Assembly: GCA_964035545.1 (NCBI GenBank)
Contig: OZ037773.1
Span: 4,161,251 to 4,225,250, forward strand
Direction: 5' to 3'
Source of the DNA: Bugula neritina
Lineage: Eukaryota; Bryozoa; Gymnolaemata; Cheilostomatida; Bugulidae
DNA length: 64,000 nt
In this document: positions 1-12,700 of the stretch, in pieces
Layout of the letters: each line of letters starts with the position of its first letter
Numbering within the stretch: the first letter of the stretch is position 1
The notes under the pieces: generated by a model
Told to the model about the DNA's origin: nothing
What the model saw: only the letters and a program-made list of their open reading frames with translations
The model's database searches: none
Made by a program: the position numbers and the translations under genes

Positions 1-2375
1 TCAGAGGAAAGTTTTACTGCCGAGGATTCGAAGGAAGAGGTGTGGGAGAAGTTGTTTCTCAGGAAATATTGGTAGAACTTAAAGGTATTTAATTAATTTT
101 TATACCTGAAAAAAATTAGGATAAATGATAAAATATGACTAATTCATATTCAACAAAAATTCGTTTCCTAAGCAAGTCAACCAAAGTATAAGGTTTTACT
201 GGGTTATTACAATTTTACCTGTGATGCACTATAAGCGTCCACATCACATGAGACATCTTTTCATGAATACTTTTTAATGCATTTGTAAAAACCATAAGAA
301 ATAGTCACAAAAAAGCAAACTTGCAATTTTTTGTGGAGCTCAATCATTGAATGGTGTATTAATTTGAGTTAGATGACAATAACTGAAAATAAATTTGATA
401 TGCTAAGGGGGGGGGGTTGAAAATGGAGAGATTGGACAAGTTGTGTCTCCAACAAAGTTTGGGCTTGTAGACGTCAAAGGTTTGTTTATTTATTATAAAA
501 CTATCTACTTTCATGCTTTAATAATTGTGTATTTATTATACGTGTGCTGGAAATTGACTGCTTTGTAATGTTGAACTACTGAAAGCTAAAATGAAAGCTA
601 CTGTCAAATTTTCAGTTTTAGGCTTATGTTCTAAAGTTATTAAGGATTGTCCTCTTTTGTAAGAGTCAGTTTTTTGCTTTACAGTTGGTCCTCAGAGTTT
701 GATTCTCAATGCATCTGATGCAGTAGAAGGTGAAGTTCTAAGCTTTAGTTGTGAGTCCAGAGATGCTAGGCCTATCTCAGTGTATGAGTACAGTAAGTAC
801 AAGGTGTACTATACATGTTTTAGTCTATTATATTATTAGCTGAAATTCCATTGTAACTGGCTCTGGTGCCAAATATTCTCTCCACATGTCTTAAATTCAT
901 ACAACTTTTGTTTTGATAAATTTTGCATTTATTATTGGCTGCAGCATAACAAACTTGTAGTGCTTTATACAACCATGGTATTGATATAAGCTCAGAGAAC
1001 TCTTTTCTATTCAATATACAATTTTTCACTGAATTTCCTTTCTTATGCTTTCACTTTTTTTAATATTATGTAACTTCAGAAGTGAATAACCAGTCAGTCT
1101 CTCAGCCTACCTATACTCCTGAGAAAACTGACAGAGATGGAGTGTTGATATCATGTAGAGATATTATTCATACAAACTGGAAAGATGGAAATACTGAAGC
1201 TTCCATTTTGCTCAAGCCTAATTGTAAGCAAGAATCTATACCTATATGAACTTTTAAACTAGGTACATAAAGCATTGACTCATAGACTATGCGTTTTTTA
1301 CATTTAATGATATACAGAGAGTTGAATGGGTACCTTCATTTTTACCAGTTTCTTATGAATAAAATATCAGCTGCTGTAGAGGTTTTGCAAGTCAAGTTGA
1401 AACTCTGCTATTTTTTATCTTTGAGCTTAAGAAATTTGCATTATATCATTTTATATGATTGTAAATTTACTAATAAGATTTAATAATGCATTCTGTAATT
1501 TTTTTATTATTTTTGTTTTAAACACAAAATGTTTTCATCTTTGATAATGCATGCAAAATCTCATTTGTCAGTTATACTAAAATCTCCTACTGTTACATTA
1601 GGTTTGTCATTATCATGTTTATAGACATCGATGTAAAATCAGAAGTAGAAAATCCAATGACAATACAAGTGATTACTGAAGATGGCGCTGGAGAACTAGA
1701 CTGTGACCTACATGTTACAGGAAACCCAAAACCAACCATCTTCTTCTGGGTACGAAACGGGACTGAACAATCAGAAGAGACAAATAACAAGCTACTCCTG
1801 ACTGCACAGACTGCTGGTACCAAAGAAACAGTGATGTGTACTGCTGGAAATTCTCTGGGTTTGTTCTTTGAAATGTTGCATTACTTATAAATAAACTATA
1901 AAAAATAAATTAACTTATCAGATTGGATTAACCATAGCTATCATTACTGTGTTTCGTAAACTTGAAACCTGTTCCACTTGAGACGTAGAGATAACATACA
2001 TAAAATATAGTCTACGGATTGTACATTTACATAGAAACAGCAAATCCTATTACAAAGTGTTAACTGGGTCATAAATTTCAAATTACATATTCAATATAAT
2101 ATATTGTATTATTGTACAACATTATTACTAATTAACATGTCAACTTATACAACAGTGACTTCATTAATAAAGAAGTAACTGTCAAATAATATATACTATA
2201 ATTATTTCACTATAATACAGGAAAGAATGTGACTGTAACATGGCATATAGAATGGGAGAGCATTTCAGAAAAAAGTTCCAATGATGCTGAGACTAACTAT
2301 CAAAGCAACTTGATGACTCACTGTAGTTTATCAGTTATCATCTTCTCCTTCGCTTGGAAATATTTTTTACCTTAA
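1..2375 (+). CDS. Ig-domain surface protein, gene A (5'-partial)
   Basis: This is the 3' part of a multi-exon gene whose start lies left of the window. Exons are 1-84 (end of a V-like Ig domain, with FYCRGFEG), 685-792 and 1080-1223 (two halves of a middle Ig domain, with FSCES and LISCRD as probable B- and F-strand cysteines), 1625-1858 (I/C2-type Ig domain, with LDCD, FFWV and VMCTAG) and 2221-2375 (terminal, stop TAA 2373-2375). All junctions have consensus AG/GT sites and phase 1. The last exon ends in a hydrophobic stretch followed directly by the stop, as in GPI-anchor signals or tail-less membrane anchors. Its 155-bp terminal exon matches that of gene E and differs from B and D, which use separate 57-nt cassettes. 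The exon structure rests on splice consensus and comparison with four paralogs. A binding partner cannot be read from the sequence. Confidence 0.75.
379..479 (+). pseudogene. degenerate V-like exon 3' end
   Basis: Lying in the first intron of gene A, this stretch matches the last third of the V-like exons. It has ATAACTGA, a run of G where functional copies have the Cys-Lys-Gly-Val-Glu-Gly codons, then GAAAATGGAGAGATTGG, and ends GACGTCAAAG followed by GT. The expected cysteine codon is lost around a run of ten G, and no matching 5' half is visible. It is probably a decayed duplicate of the V exon. Confidence 0.6.
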
Positions 2376-3761
2376 GTTTTTTTCTATATTTTTAATATAT
2401 ATGAAAAGATGAGTTCAAAGAAGTTTTAGCATTTAATTTTTCAAGTGTTATTGAAGGTTTTTTGTTAACTAAGTTAATGTAATAACACTAAGCAAGAATA
2501 AATACATAAATAAATTATCAGCCATTTCGTTCTTGTAGAATTGTATGCGATCAGAAATATAGCAGCATAATACGTAACGGAGCGTAAATTTGGTGAACAG
2601 ATACCCTTGTTTTCGGCAACTCCTAATACATTTTTATAATAATCAAGTTATAAAAAGTCAGTTAAAACATTGATTTTGCCTGGTTCGTTCAATAATAACA
2701 ATGGTATGTATATAACTACTGTAAGAAACCTCTTAACCTGTATATTGTTTATGAAAGGTTTGAGAAGTAGCGTTTGTAGAGAGCATTACTTCAGAATAAT
2801 TATACTGTGTGTATAGATGCAAAAATCCTAAACAGAGTTATGTGAACATCTCACAATAGGATGATAGAGAATAACTTTATTTGTAAAGCATTCCCAACTA
2901 TAACTCTAGATCAGCATATAGGCTTGAGTAGTAATCAGTATAACTAACTTTAGTGCGTTAGCTGCCAGAATAGAGTTACACTACAGTTTTAGAGTTGTAG
3001 GCATCTTATAGCAGAGATACATATGAGGTGCAGGTAGGCTGTTCACCTGCACTAACACATTTATTGGAGAGAAACTGGGACTGTATGGGAGGGCCTGAGT
3101 ACTTTCTGGGGCTACCTGGGGTTACCCAGTGCTAATTGTTTTGAAAACATAATTTCAATCACTCATCAGTTATAAGATAACAATCAACATTATATCTTCA
3201 AAATATTTGGAAATGATTGTTGATACATTTTTCTACATATTACACAACAATACACAGTGTGTTTTAATTTGGTATATATCTATGAGCTGTTGATCAGCTC
3301 AAGTTATACTTATTTCTTTGTATTTCGCTGTTTTCAATTGATAAAACAAATTTTTCTCTAGTTTCTATTTCGTGTGCTGTTTAGTAAGCAGGTGAGAAGT
3401 TAGTTTGCAAACCTCGTGAGAGACAAGTTTTCTCTGGCTCTATAGTAAAGTGTGAGTTGCTAAAATAGAGTTCAATAATTACCTGGTGGTAATTTTGAAT
3501 GAAAATTTAAAGCATTGAATTTGACATTTCCCTTTTTGAGCTTAAATAATTATTAATATTCTTTCAGCTGATAAAATGTTTGTAGTTTTCCAACTACTAA
3601 ACTTATTTAACAGTATAGGCATTAGGTAATCTGTCTATTTTAAAAAGTTATCACTATTAAAAGTTATTTTGTTAAAAGAGGTTAATTGCATGCAGGAATT
3701 GTAGATTATAATATTGGTAAGCGTTTTTCCACTTTTTACTGCAACTTGATGTTTTAGGAAG
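2376..3761. other. A-B intergenic spacer
   Basis: I see no coding feature here. AATAAA at 2497-2502, about 120 bp after the stop of gene A, is the likely polyadenylation signal. Around 3021-3052 there is an 8-bp perfect inverted repeat (GTGCAGGT/ACCTGCAC) with a 9-nt loop. The rest is AT-rich spacer before the signal-peptide exon of gene B. Confidence 0.5.
2497..2502 (+). terminator. poly(A) signal of gene A
   Basis: This is a canonical AATAAA 122 bp after the stop codon, with further AATAAA-like hexamers close behind in an A-rich stretch. Confidence 0.45.
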
Positions 3762-6700
3762 ATGACTTGTACCTGGTTAACAACATTTTTAGTGTTAGCT
3801 CTATCTCGCTATACACTTGGTATGTATATATTTCAGGTGTTTTTTTAGGTATGTTGTAAGTTTTAGTAATTGAGAAGGCAACTTCGAGTCTTCCAAAATA
3901 TTTTTAAGACCACCAGTTTGATATAAATCTTGTGCTTACATACAGCTGTCAGTACAGTTTTGCAGTAATTTTAAATTAAATTCTAATACTTGCATGTTCA
4001 ATAATTAGCTAACGTTAAAGTATATTTAGATTATGTTTTTGGTATTTATTATGAAGTAAACATAATCAGTATTTAACAAGCTAAGTTCTTGGCATAGCCA
4101 GAAATAAGTTATAGCAAAGTATGTATTTATGTGTCTCAAAAACATTGATCATTTGAAAAGTACTGTTTACGTATTAATTGTTAATTATTCACGCGCTAAA
4201 TACCCTTGGATATTAACATAAATCTATATACAGAATCAAGGATGTTTAGACACCTACTATATATATAGGTACTAAAATTAGCATCATTCAACTTGCACTT
4301 TAGCAGTAGCTATATCAAACCTGACTCTTAACTCAATAGCTGTGCTAGTTTGCAATCAAGTGTTACATAAAAACGGCAAAACACTGCACATTTATCTCAT
4401 GAGTTTACCTTTATTATTTTCTTCAGTTAGGATTGTCAATCTGCATAAGTTTTATTCAATATCTTTATAGTAAGTTTTATGAAGTCTTGCATAAAAAAGG
4501 CAACATGCAGTAGTGGACAGTTATATAGAAAACTACTTTAAAAATAATAAACATTAAATAATTTTTTACATTCAGCTCAACCATCTACACTTATAGACTA
4601 CAATCCTGAGAATGGACCAGAGGTATATAAAGATAAGAATACAGCTATCTTCTGTTTGGCATCTGGCTATACAGATTTGAGAAGCTTACAGCTACAATAT
4701 CAATCTGATAAAGAAGACAAAGTCTACAGCACTGGATGTATTCGAAGTAGTGGAGGTGATATTGTGTGGGTTGCTTCATCAACCCCAGACATAGCTACGG
4801 TACCTGGTATAGAAGGACTTAGCATTAGTGATGCAGACTGTGGATATGCTACCGGGTCTGATGCACTAAATTTTATTTTTCAATTTACGATAACTGATTC
4901 ATCAATTGGAGGAAGCTTCTCCTGTAAAGGGGTTGAAGGAGGTGTCGGAGAAATTTCTTCTCAGAAAGTACCTGTAAATGTCAAAGGTATTTATTCTTAG
5001 ATTTTAGTTGAAAAAAGCATGCAATGAGTATAAAAAGGATAATGAATGATGTGTTATGCAAGCATTCAACTTTCATAAAACAAGTGCTTTCTAAACTCTT
5101 TACGCATAAACATTTCCATTGGATTAATTTATTTAATAAAAAAATACTTTGTAACGTTTAATAAACTGTTGCATATAGTGTTGTTTGTTAAAGCAAATAT
5201 TTCTAATTTATGAAATATTACTTGAAAGAAACTTAAGAATATTTTACCAGACCATTGATGCAGCTAATGTATTTTAAATTTGTCAAGCTTTAAGACGCAG
5301 CAAAAATTTTTTCTTAAAAACCACATGTTCTATAGTTTCCACCTAAATAAATTCAACCATATGTTTTTTTGTGGAATTTAATCATCGAATGAGTTCGGTT
5401 GTTGCAAAGAAGATCAAGGTTTGCAGTTTGAACTGCCAAAGCTAAAACTATAACTTTGACATTCATCTGATCGCCATTTAAAATTGCTAATTTTTTAAAT
5501 TTTTTGTTTTACAGTTGGTCCTCAGAGTTTGATTCTCAATGCATCTGATGTAGTAGAAGGTGAAGTTCTAAGCTTTAGTTGTGAGTCCAGAGATGCTAAG
5601 CCTGTCTCAGAATATGAGTACAGTAAGTAGAAGGTTTTTTACGTTTTTATTCTATTGTATCAAATTGACCGAAATAATTTAGCTACATGTTCATATAAGT
5701 TTTTTTATTATATAATTGTCTGCTCCCACCATCAACAGAAAAACTGGTGAAAACTAGCACTAAAACAAATAACATTTTGTTGAGCGTGTTAGTCTAATGT
5801 TGCGCATTTATGCATTCACAAATTTTAGTCAAAATATATACATTTGACCTAGTTGAAATTTGCATTGTAAAAGCCACTGCCAAAATTGTTGTATCGTGTG
5901 ATTTATTAATCAGCCTATTTCAGATTAATAATCAAAAGAACTAATAACTCAGTGTAGATAGGAGTATTTGATCATTACTTTGTATATAATCATATGAGTA
6001 ACATTTTCTCGATTATACTTTCTCTTTTATGCTGTCAACTTGACTAACTGATTACCTTTTGAAGGGGCATCAACTATCGATTTGAGTGAGTCGTGTTTCA
6101 CTATTAGAAAATCAGTTTCCGCATCAATATGATTTTTACGAGTTTTAGTAAAACTATGAAGGGGTAATATTGTAGTGGGCAGTGAAGCGTAAGGCCATGT
6201 GCTCACTAACCAATCAACATTAAAACACGTGATTACCCCCCCCCCCCCCCCCCCCCGCGAAGTAGAAAGGCTTCAGGACAGCATTTTAGATATATAACAG
6301 TTAGAGCGTGATGCTGATTGTGATAAGATAGTTGTTTTATATATGTGTGTTATTAAACTTGTGTTACTTTTACTCGCTACTTAGTGTACTAAATAAACCT
6401 TCTTCCCTCTTGATTACCCGTCTGATGTCTAGCAATGCAACGTGGATAATTACAGTATATACGAATCCCAATACTCAATATAATTGTGAAAATTATAACA
6501 ATATTCATCAGCATATACAATAACACAACTTTATACACATATTATTGGCTAACAGTCAAATGTAAAGACAGCTTTGGTACAGAAAGTTTTTCCACTTGTC
6601 TTAAAGAATCCCTGACACACTTTCTAGATGAAAACTAATATATATAAAAATATTTTAGTACCACACAAGTTAAGTGCGACAGACATTCTTTAAGCTTATA

Positions 6701-9700
6701 TACATCCTTTGCCTCATATAATATGCCCTGCTTTTCTCACTGGCAGATAAACAATTTACATAGTTATTGGTACAACTCTGATCATGCCACAAGCTCATTA
6801 GGTTGATCAGCATCGTCTATTTTAGTCTAGAAGTAACCTCCAATTATCTTTCACTCATTACACTTCGAGGGGTGGCCACGGAATTTTTTTAGAAATAGAT
6901 AAGTTTGAAGGGTCCTAATTAATCTGTGAAAACTCTAGACTGTTCTGTGCACCCAGTTAGCCACAAAAGTGCTTCAAACTTTCAAAATGAATCAGGAGTT
7001 GTTTTCTCTTAACGTTTTTGTGAATTGGCTAAATATTTTAAAATTATTCAAGCTAATTTATTTTATATAAGCAAAATAATTTTGCTTATAATTATAGATA
7101 CTCTTTTCACTTTTTTGTTATAAAAACTCTAGATTTTTCTGTCCACCCAGTTAGTCACAAAAATTCTTTAAAATGTTATAGGAGTTGTTTCCCCACAACT
7201 TTGTCCAAATTCATTAAGTATTATCTTGAAATTATTGAAGCTAGTTTATTATATATATAAGCAAAAACTTTTGCAGATAATCATAGATGTGTTTTTCATT
7301 TCTCTGAGTTTAATTCTAGTGATTTTCTTGTGAAAAAACCTGAAAAAAAGTGAATTATATGGACGAAAACAAGCAAAGGGATGGGTTTATTAGTTAATAA
7401 GGCAAACATTATTATTGATCGGTTATAAAAAAGGCGAATTATAAGTAAATCTGTGTCTGATAATGATTTTCTTCACGATTTTTATTATAATAACTACTTT
7501 TACAAAAAATTAATGAGAAGCATGAGCAGGTTGATTTGGACTCCGGAAGATAATATTTTAAATGTGTACAATTGAGCTTTGCCAATAAATTTAAGCTGAA
7601 CTATATATAAATAAGCAATTTGGTTTTTAGCACAATGCTATTGGTTAAAATGCCTATTTTTATACTATCTTGATATAATGACTCTAGAGTCAATTTATCT
7701 TAGTTATAGTTACAGAAGAAATACCCTAAAGCTTCCCTATAATTTAAAATGTATATGGTTATATTTCGACCACCCATTAGAAAAATGATCTTGGGATGCC
7801 TTATTCAAAGATCATTGACATAAAAATTTTTCATGTGTGCCATTTATCACAAAAATAATAATTTCTTATCAGCACAACTCAAATGGTAACAATTAGATTA
7901 TGAGGAAGCAGATACGAAAACTTTGTTACATGCAAAATATCTTATAAACATCATAATCTCACGTGTAATAATGAAATCTCAATCTTTCATTCTAAGTCTC
8001 ACTATTTGCAAAACATTACCTTCTTACCAATTGTATTTTTTCACGGGTGTGGTAATCGTGGTGTCATGCCAGATAGAGGCTAGGCTAAATTTCCCACTTA
8101 GACGCTAGTTATTTATTTTAGTAAAATGTATTTTCATGTGCAACTTATTTTAATATTATTGAAATATATGTATATTTAAATAAACTTGGATCAATTGCTT
8201 GTTATTTAGCACATAAATAAACTTCTTTGATTTGCATTAACTTATTAATTTTGTATATTCTATACATCTTGCCTGTTGTTTGAAAAGATATTTTGTTAAT
8301 AAGTATCCATTAAAGATAGTGTCTATGATTATTGTATTACTACTTTTTGTCCCACACAAATTCGAAAAATAATAGAATATTATTCTAGATAATTCATGTT
8401 AGCTACTATAGCTATTAACATATTAGCTATTTAGCAATCAATTCATCAGATATATAGGTAATAATAATATATATATGGTAACAAAATAAAAACAGCGTCT
8501 ATCTGGGAGGAAACCATAATCATATTAGGTATTTGGATGTCAACATTACAGCAAATAAATCCGAACCGCAGTTGTGTGCAGCACTTACTAGATTTCATGC
8601 TTCAACAGGTTGTGATTCGACTATAGTGCTTTTTATATGGAAAAGGATAGCGCACAGCCTACTCTCTTTTGAGAAAATATCCATAATGTATGGGAACCTT
8701 TGAACACATTGGGAAGTATTTTAAGCTGTAAGCCATTACAGTGGCTGAAGTAGAACACTTTGTCTATAAACTTTATGGAGCAGGAAATTTAAATATAGAT
8801 GATGTCCGATACACTGTATTTTGTTCACCGTCTAAAATAACTTAATAGAGTTTGCCTCCAACAAAAGATGAATTATATTTGCACATAAAAAGAGCAAATT
8901 ATTAGGCAGCCATTTGGAGAAGGGGGACCACAGCCACCCCCAGAACATCATGGAAGGATTGTTGAGAATTATGGCAGCATAAATATAAAGTGAATGATGT
9001 TGCAAAATTTAAACTGCTCCTGTAAGACCAGCTGCAACATATCAAGATGTGGATGTCAAAAGTCTCAAATGCAGTGCATGCACTGATGTTTGTCAATGTA
9101 AGGATTGTCTGAAAAGAAGCTCTATATTGGGGAAGAAGCTGATGAGACTGACGACAGTGAAAATGATTGGCGAGAATATTTTTTCATAATGAAGCACTAT
9201 TTTTAGACTTTTGTTATATATTTTGCTGCAACTAATCTGATTTGATCATCTCTCATGCTTCTGTTTCTTTAAATAATTTTGCAGAATCTTGTTGATTTTT
9301 GCAGACGTTTACCGACAGACTAGCAAATGATTCACTTGGGCTGAGCTCAAGAGATTTCAATATTTATTCATTTCAACATTTATTTTGTACTATAATTTTA
9401 TAAATATAGTTTTTTCACACATCAGCATGACTTTTTTATTTTTGTATAAATAGCTTGGTCATACAATTATTCTGCATGCTTATGCCTCATGCAATATGTC
9501 GATTCATAACAAACATATATGTTTATATAAACAACTTGGTTTTAATTATAGATAGCGTCTTGCAGTCTTTAAATTCAATATCAGCATAGCATTTCAAGTA
9601 AGAGACAATTATTTTTGGTATTTCAGCAAATATTTTTTCTTCAAGATAGCTTGATAAAATTGGATACTATTTAGCACAATCTACATTTCTTTTTATCACC

Positions 9701-12700
9701 CATCTAAAACGTCAATTTGTTTTTTGCAATAACTTGAGTTTGGGTAAAGATAAAATTTTAGAGTTTGTAAATTTAGAATCAGCACAACAACTTTTTTTGA
9801 GTGGCCACCTATAAGTAAAGTGTAATAAGCCAATTTTTTGAGCACTTTTTGAGAGGTTACTTCTAGACTATTTCTAATGAACTTAATTATTTGAATGCAA
9901 TGTAATTTCAGAAGTGAATAACCAGTCAGTCTCTCCGCCTACCTACATTCCTGAGAAAGCTGACAGGGATGGAGTGTTGATATCATGTAGAGATATCGTT
10001 CATAGAAACTGGAAAGATGGAAATACGGAAACTTCAGTTTTGCTCATGCCTAAATGTAAGTAAACATGCATGCAGACTACTGTTGAGTTTAAAAGTGATT
10101 GGGTTTGATTAAAAGTGCGGCAGGAAATTTTATAATTGCAATAACTACAAACAGAAATTGAAGGGTGAACAAGCCAATCATCATGCTAAACATACTTCCT
10201 AACTGTAGGTTTTATTACTATATTGTACCAGCACAAAAAAACTTTAATATTTTTTTATTGTCATGTTCATAGACATTGATGTAAAATCGGAAACAGAAAG
10301 TACAATAGAACTACAAGTCAAGGCTGAAGATGGCGCTGTAGAACTAGACTGTGATCCACATGTTACAGGAAACCCTAAACCAACCATCTTCTTCTGGGTA
10401 CAAAACGGGACTGAACAATCAGAAGAGACAAATAACAAGTTACTCCTGACTGCACAGACTGCTGGTACCAACGAAGCGGTGATGTGTACTGCTGGAAACT
10501 CTCTGGGTTTGTTCTTTGAAACTTGTTGCTGACAAAACAACTAATAATCACTTAGCTTCTAGATATAGTGACAATTGACATCACTATTGTATTTCAAAGC
10601 AGATTTTCAACTTGACTCAAAGAAAAGCTGCATTTCTATATCTATATTAGAACAGCAAACTATATTACAAAAGGTTTGATAAATTATCAAGGTCGAATTT
10701 GATGCTATATACTTTTATAATAATTGTGTAACATTAAATAATACTACCATCAGGGTTTATACGTTACATCTCTTAATATATAGCATCGTTTTATTTATAA
10801 CAGGAATCTTATAGTATATTAAAGCTGTTAGCCGGTGCACTTCAGTTATCTAATTACAGGAAAGAATGTGACTGTAACATGGCTTATAGAATGGAATATG
10901 ATGATTACCATAGCAGGTGAGAAAGTCATATACTTTTTAAAAACAATATTGATGCAGCATTAAGCAGTAAAATGATAATAATATAGTGCTATTTAGATCA
11001 TCTGGCATTTCATAGAATGTATTGTATAATATGATCGCATATAAAATGCTGCTAGTTTCTCCTATTGCAGATAGTATGTGTAGCATGTGACATCCTATAT
11101 AATAGTACCCTTACGAACTAGTTAGTGTAAAAGATATCACGACAAGCTATATATTTCATTAGATTATAGTATCATGCAAGATTATGTAGTTTAATTATCT
11201 CTCTACAGAAAAGGATGTGACTGTATCCATGAATACAGAATCCAACGGCGTGACAGCTGTAACAGGTGAGCGTTTTAGAATGTTTACAGTTTGATCACAA
11301 ACATTTACCCTCTTGAAAGCTTATTATTGTAATGGGATTACGTAGTATAATAATGGGGTCGTCCCCTCCTATATGGAATACTTATAACTATGTTCTACTA
11401 TCCAATCAGAAGGACCGGAAGACAAGGTTCCGGTCAAGTGACTGTGCGCGGGTTAGCTAGCAGAAACCATGCGTTGTTGAGAGCAGGGACTCGTAGTAGT
11501 AACATGTGTTTATAATTGATTGATGTATTGTGGTATTCTGATATAATGTTATAATTATGTTTATCGGGTTAAATAAAGGTTATCGTACGCAAGCTCTATT
11601 AGTAGTTGCTAGTTAAATTGACATTCAATACGCAGGCAATCCACGCTTGATAATTGTGCTAAAACTCACAACAGTGGTGGCAGCGGTGGGATTTTGCGTA
11701 TATCAAGATGACAGAAAGAGGCACAGAGCTACCCATTCGGAGAAATAAATGTGAGGAAGATAACGTTGCTATACCTATAGAACCAGAAGTGAGAGTGCAT
11801 AGGGAATGTTATGAAGAGAAGTACTGGCTGAGGGTGCCCACCTTCTCAGGTGAGGAGCCGGTGGAGCAATTCGTTCAGGAATTCCAGGATGTAATGAAGG
11901 TTGCACAGTGGCCACCCCGAATAGCATTGCTCAAGCTCTGGATGGCGCTGTCAGACAAAGCCAAGCCATACGGAGTGGAACCGGACATCGACGGGATCTT
12001 TGCCTCCCTGCGGGCCCGTTTTGGTATTTCCGCTGTAGATGCGCGGGCCCGTCTCCAAAGACTGCGGCGTGATCCTCACACGCCGCTACAAGAGCACGCT
12101 ACCACGGTAATGAGGCTGGCGCAGATCGCGTTCCGCGATCTGCCGCAAGTAAACCGTGAGAGGTACACTTATGATGCCTTCATGCAATCCATCAATGACT
12201 TGGGACTCCTTCACCAACTCCTGGCGAGGGGAGTCACCACGGTCGAAGGTGCGCTTGCAGAAAGGGAAGCATACCTTCTGGCCAGTCAGCTGCACCGAAA
12301 CCGTGTGACTTCTCGTCAGGTGGACATGGAGCCCTCCGCTGCTCCTACCGCTTCTAACGCGAAAACCCCAGCGGTGGCCAAGGTGACGCAGATGACGGTG
12401 GCATCGAAGGTCACACAAATGACCGACATGCTGGCCAAACTGGTCTCCGCCTTGGCCCCTCTCAGCCAGCTAGACACCACCCGTGAGCTTGACGGGCCAC
12501 TGGTGCAGTCGCCTGGTAGAGGACACCCCTCCTGCTGGGAGTGCGGAAGACCAGGACACTTCCAGAAACACTGTCCCCGACTTCAACCAGGGTTAAACTA
12601 CGACGACTCGCGGATGCTCCCACATCCGGCGGGCCGCCGATAAAACCCCAAGGGAGAACACAGTGGGGTCCGCCACGCCGGACACCCGTCCGGGACCTCG

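Noticed and set aside
6332-6523. 63-residue frame repeated at 28012-28203
   Set aside because: It lies across the end of a solo LTR-like block and intron sequence. Its conservation follows from the B/D duplication.
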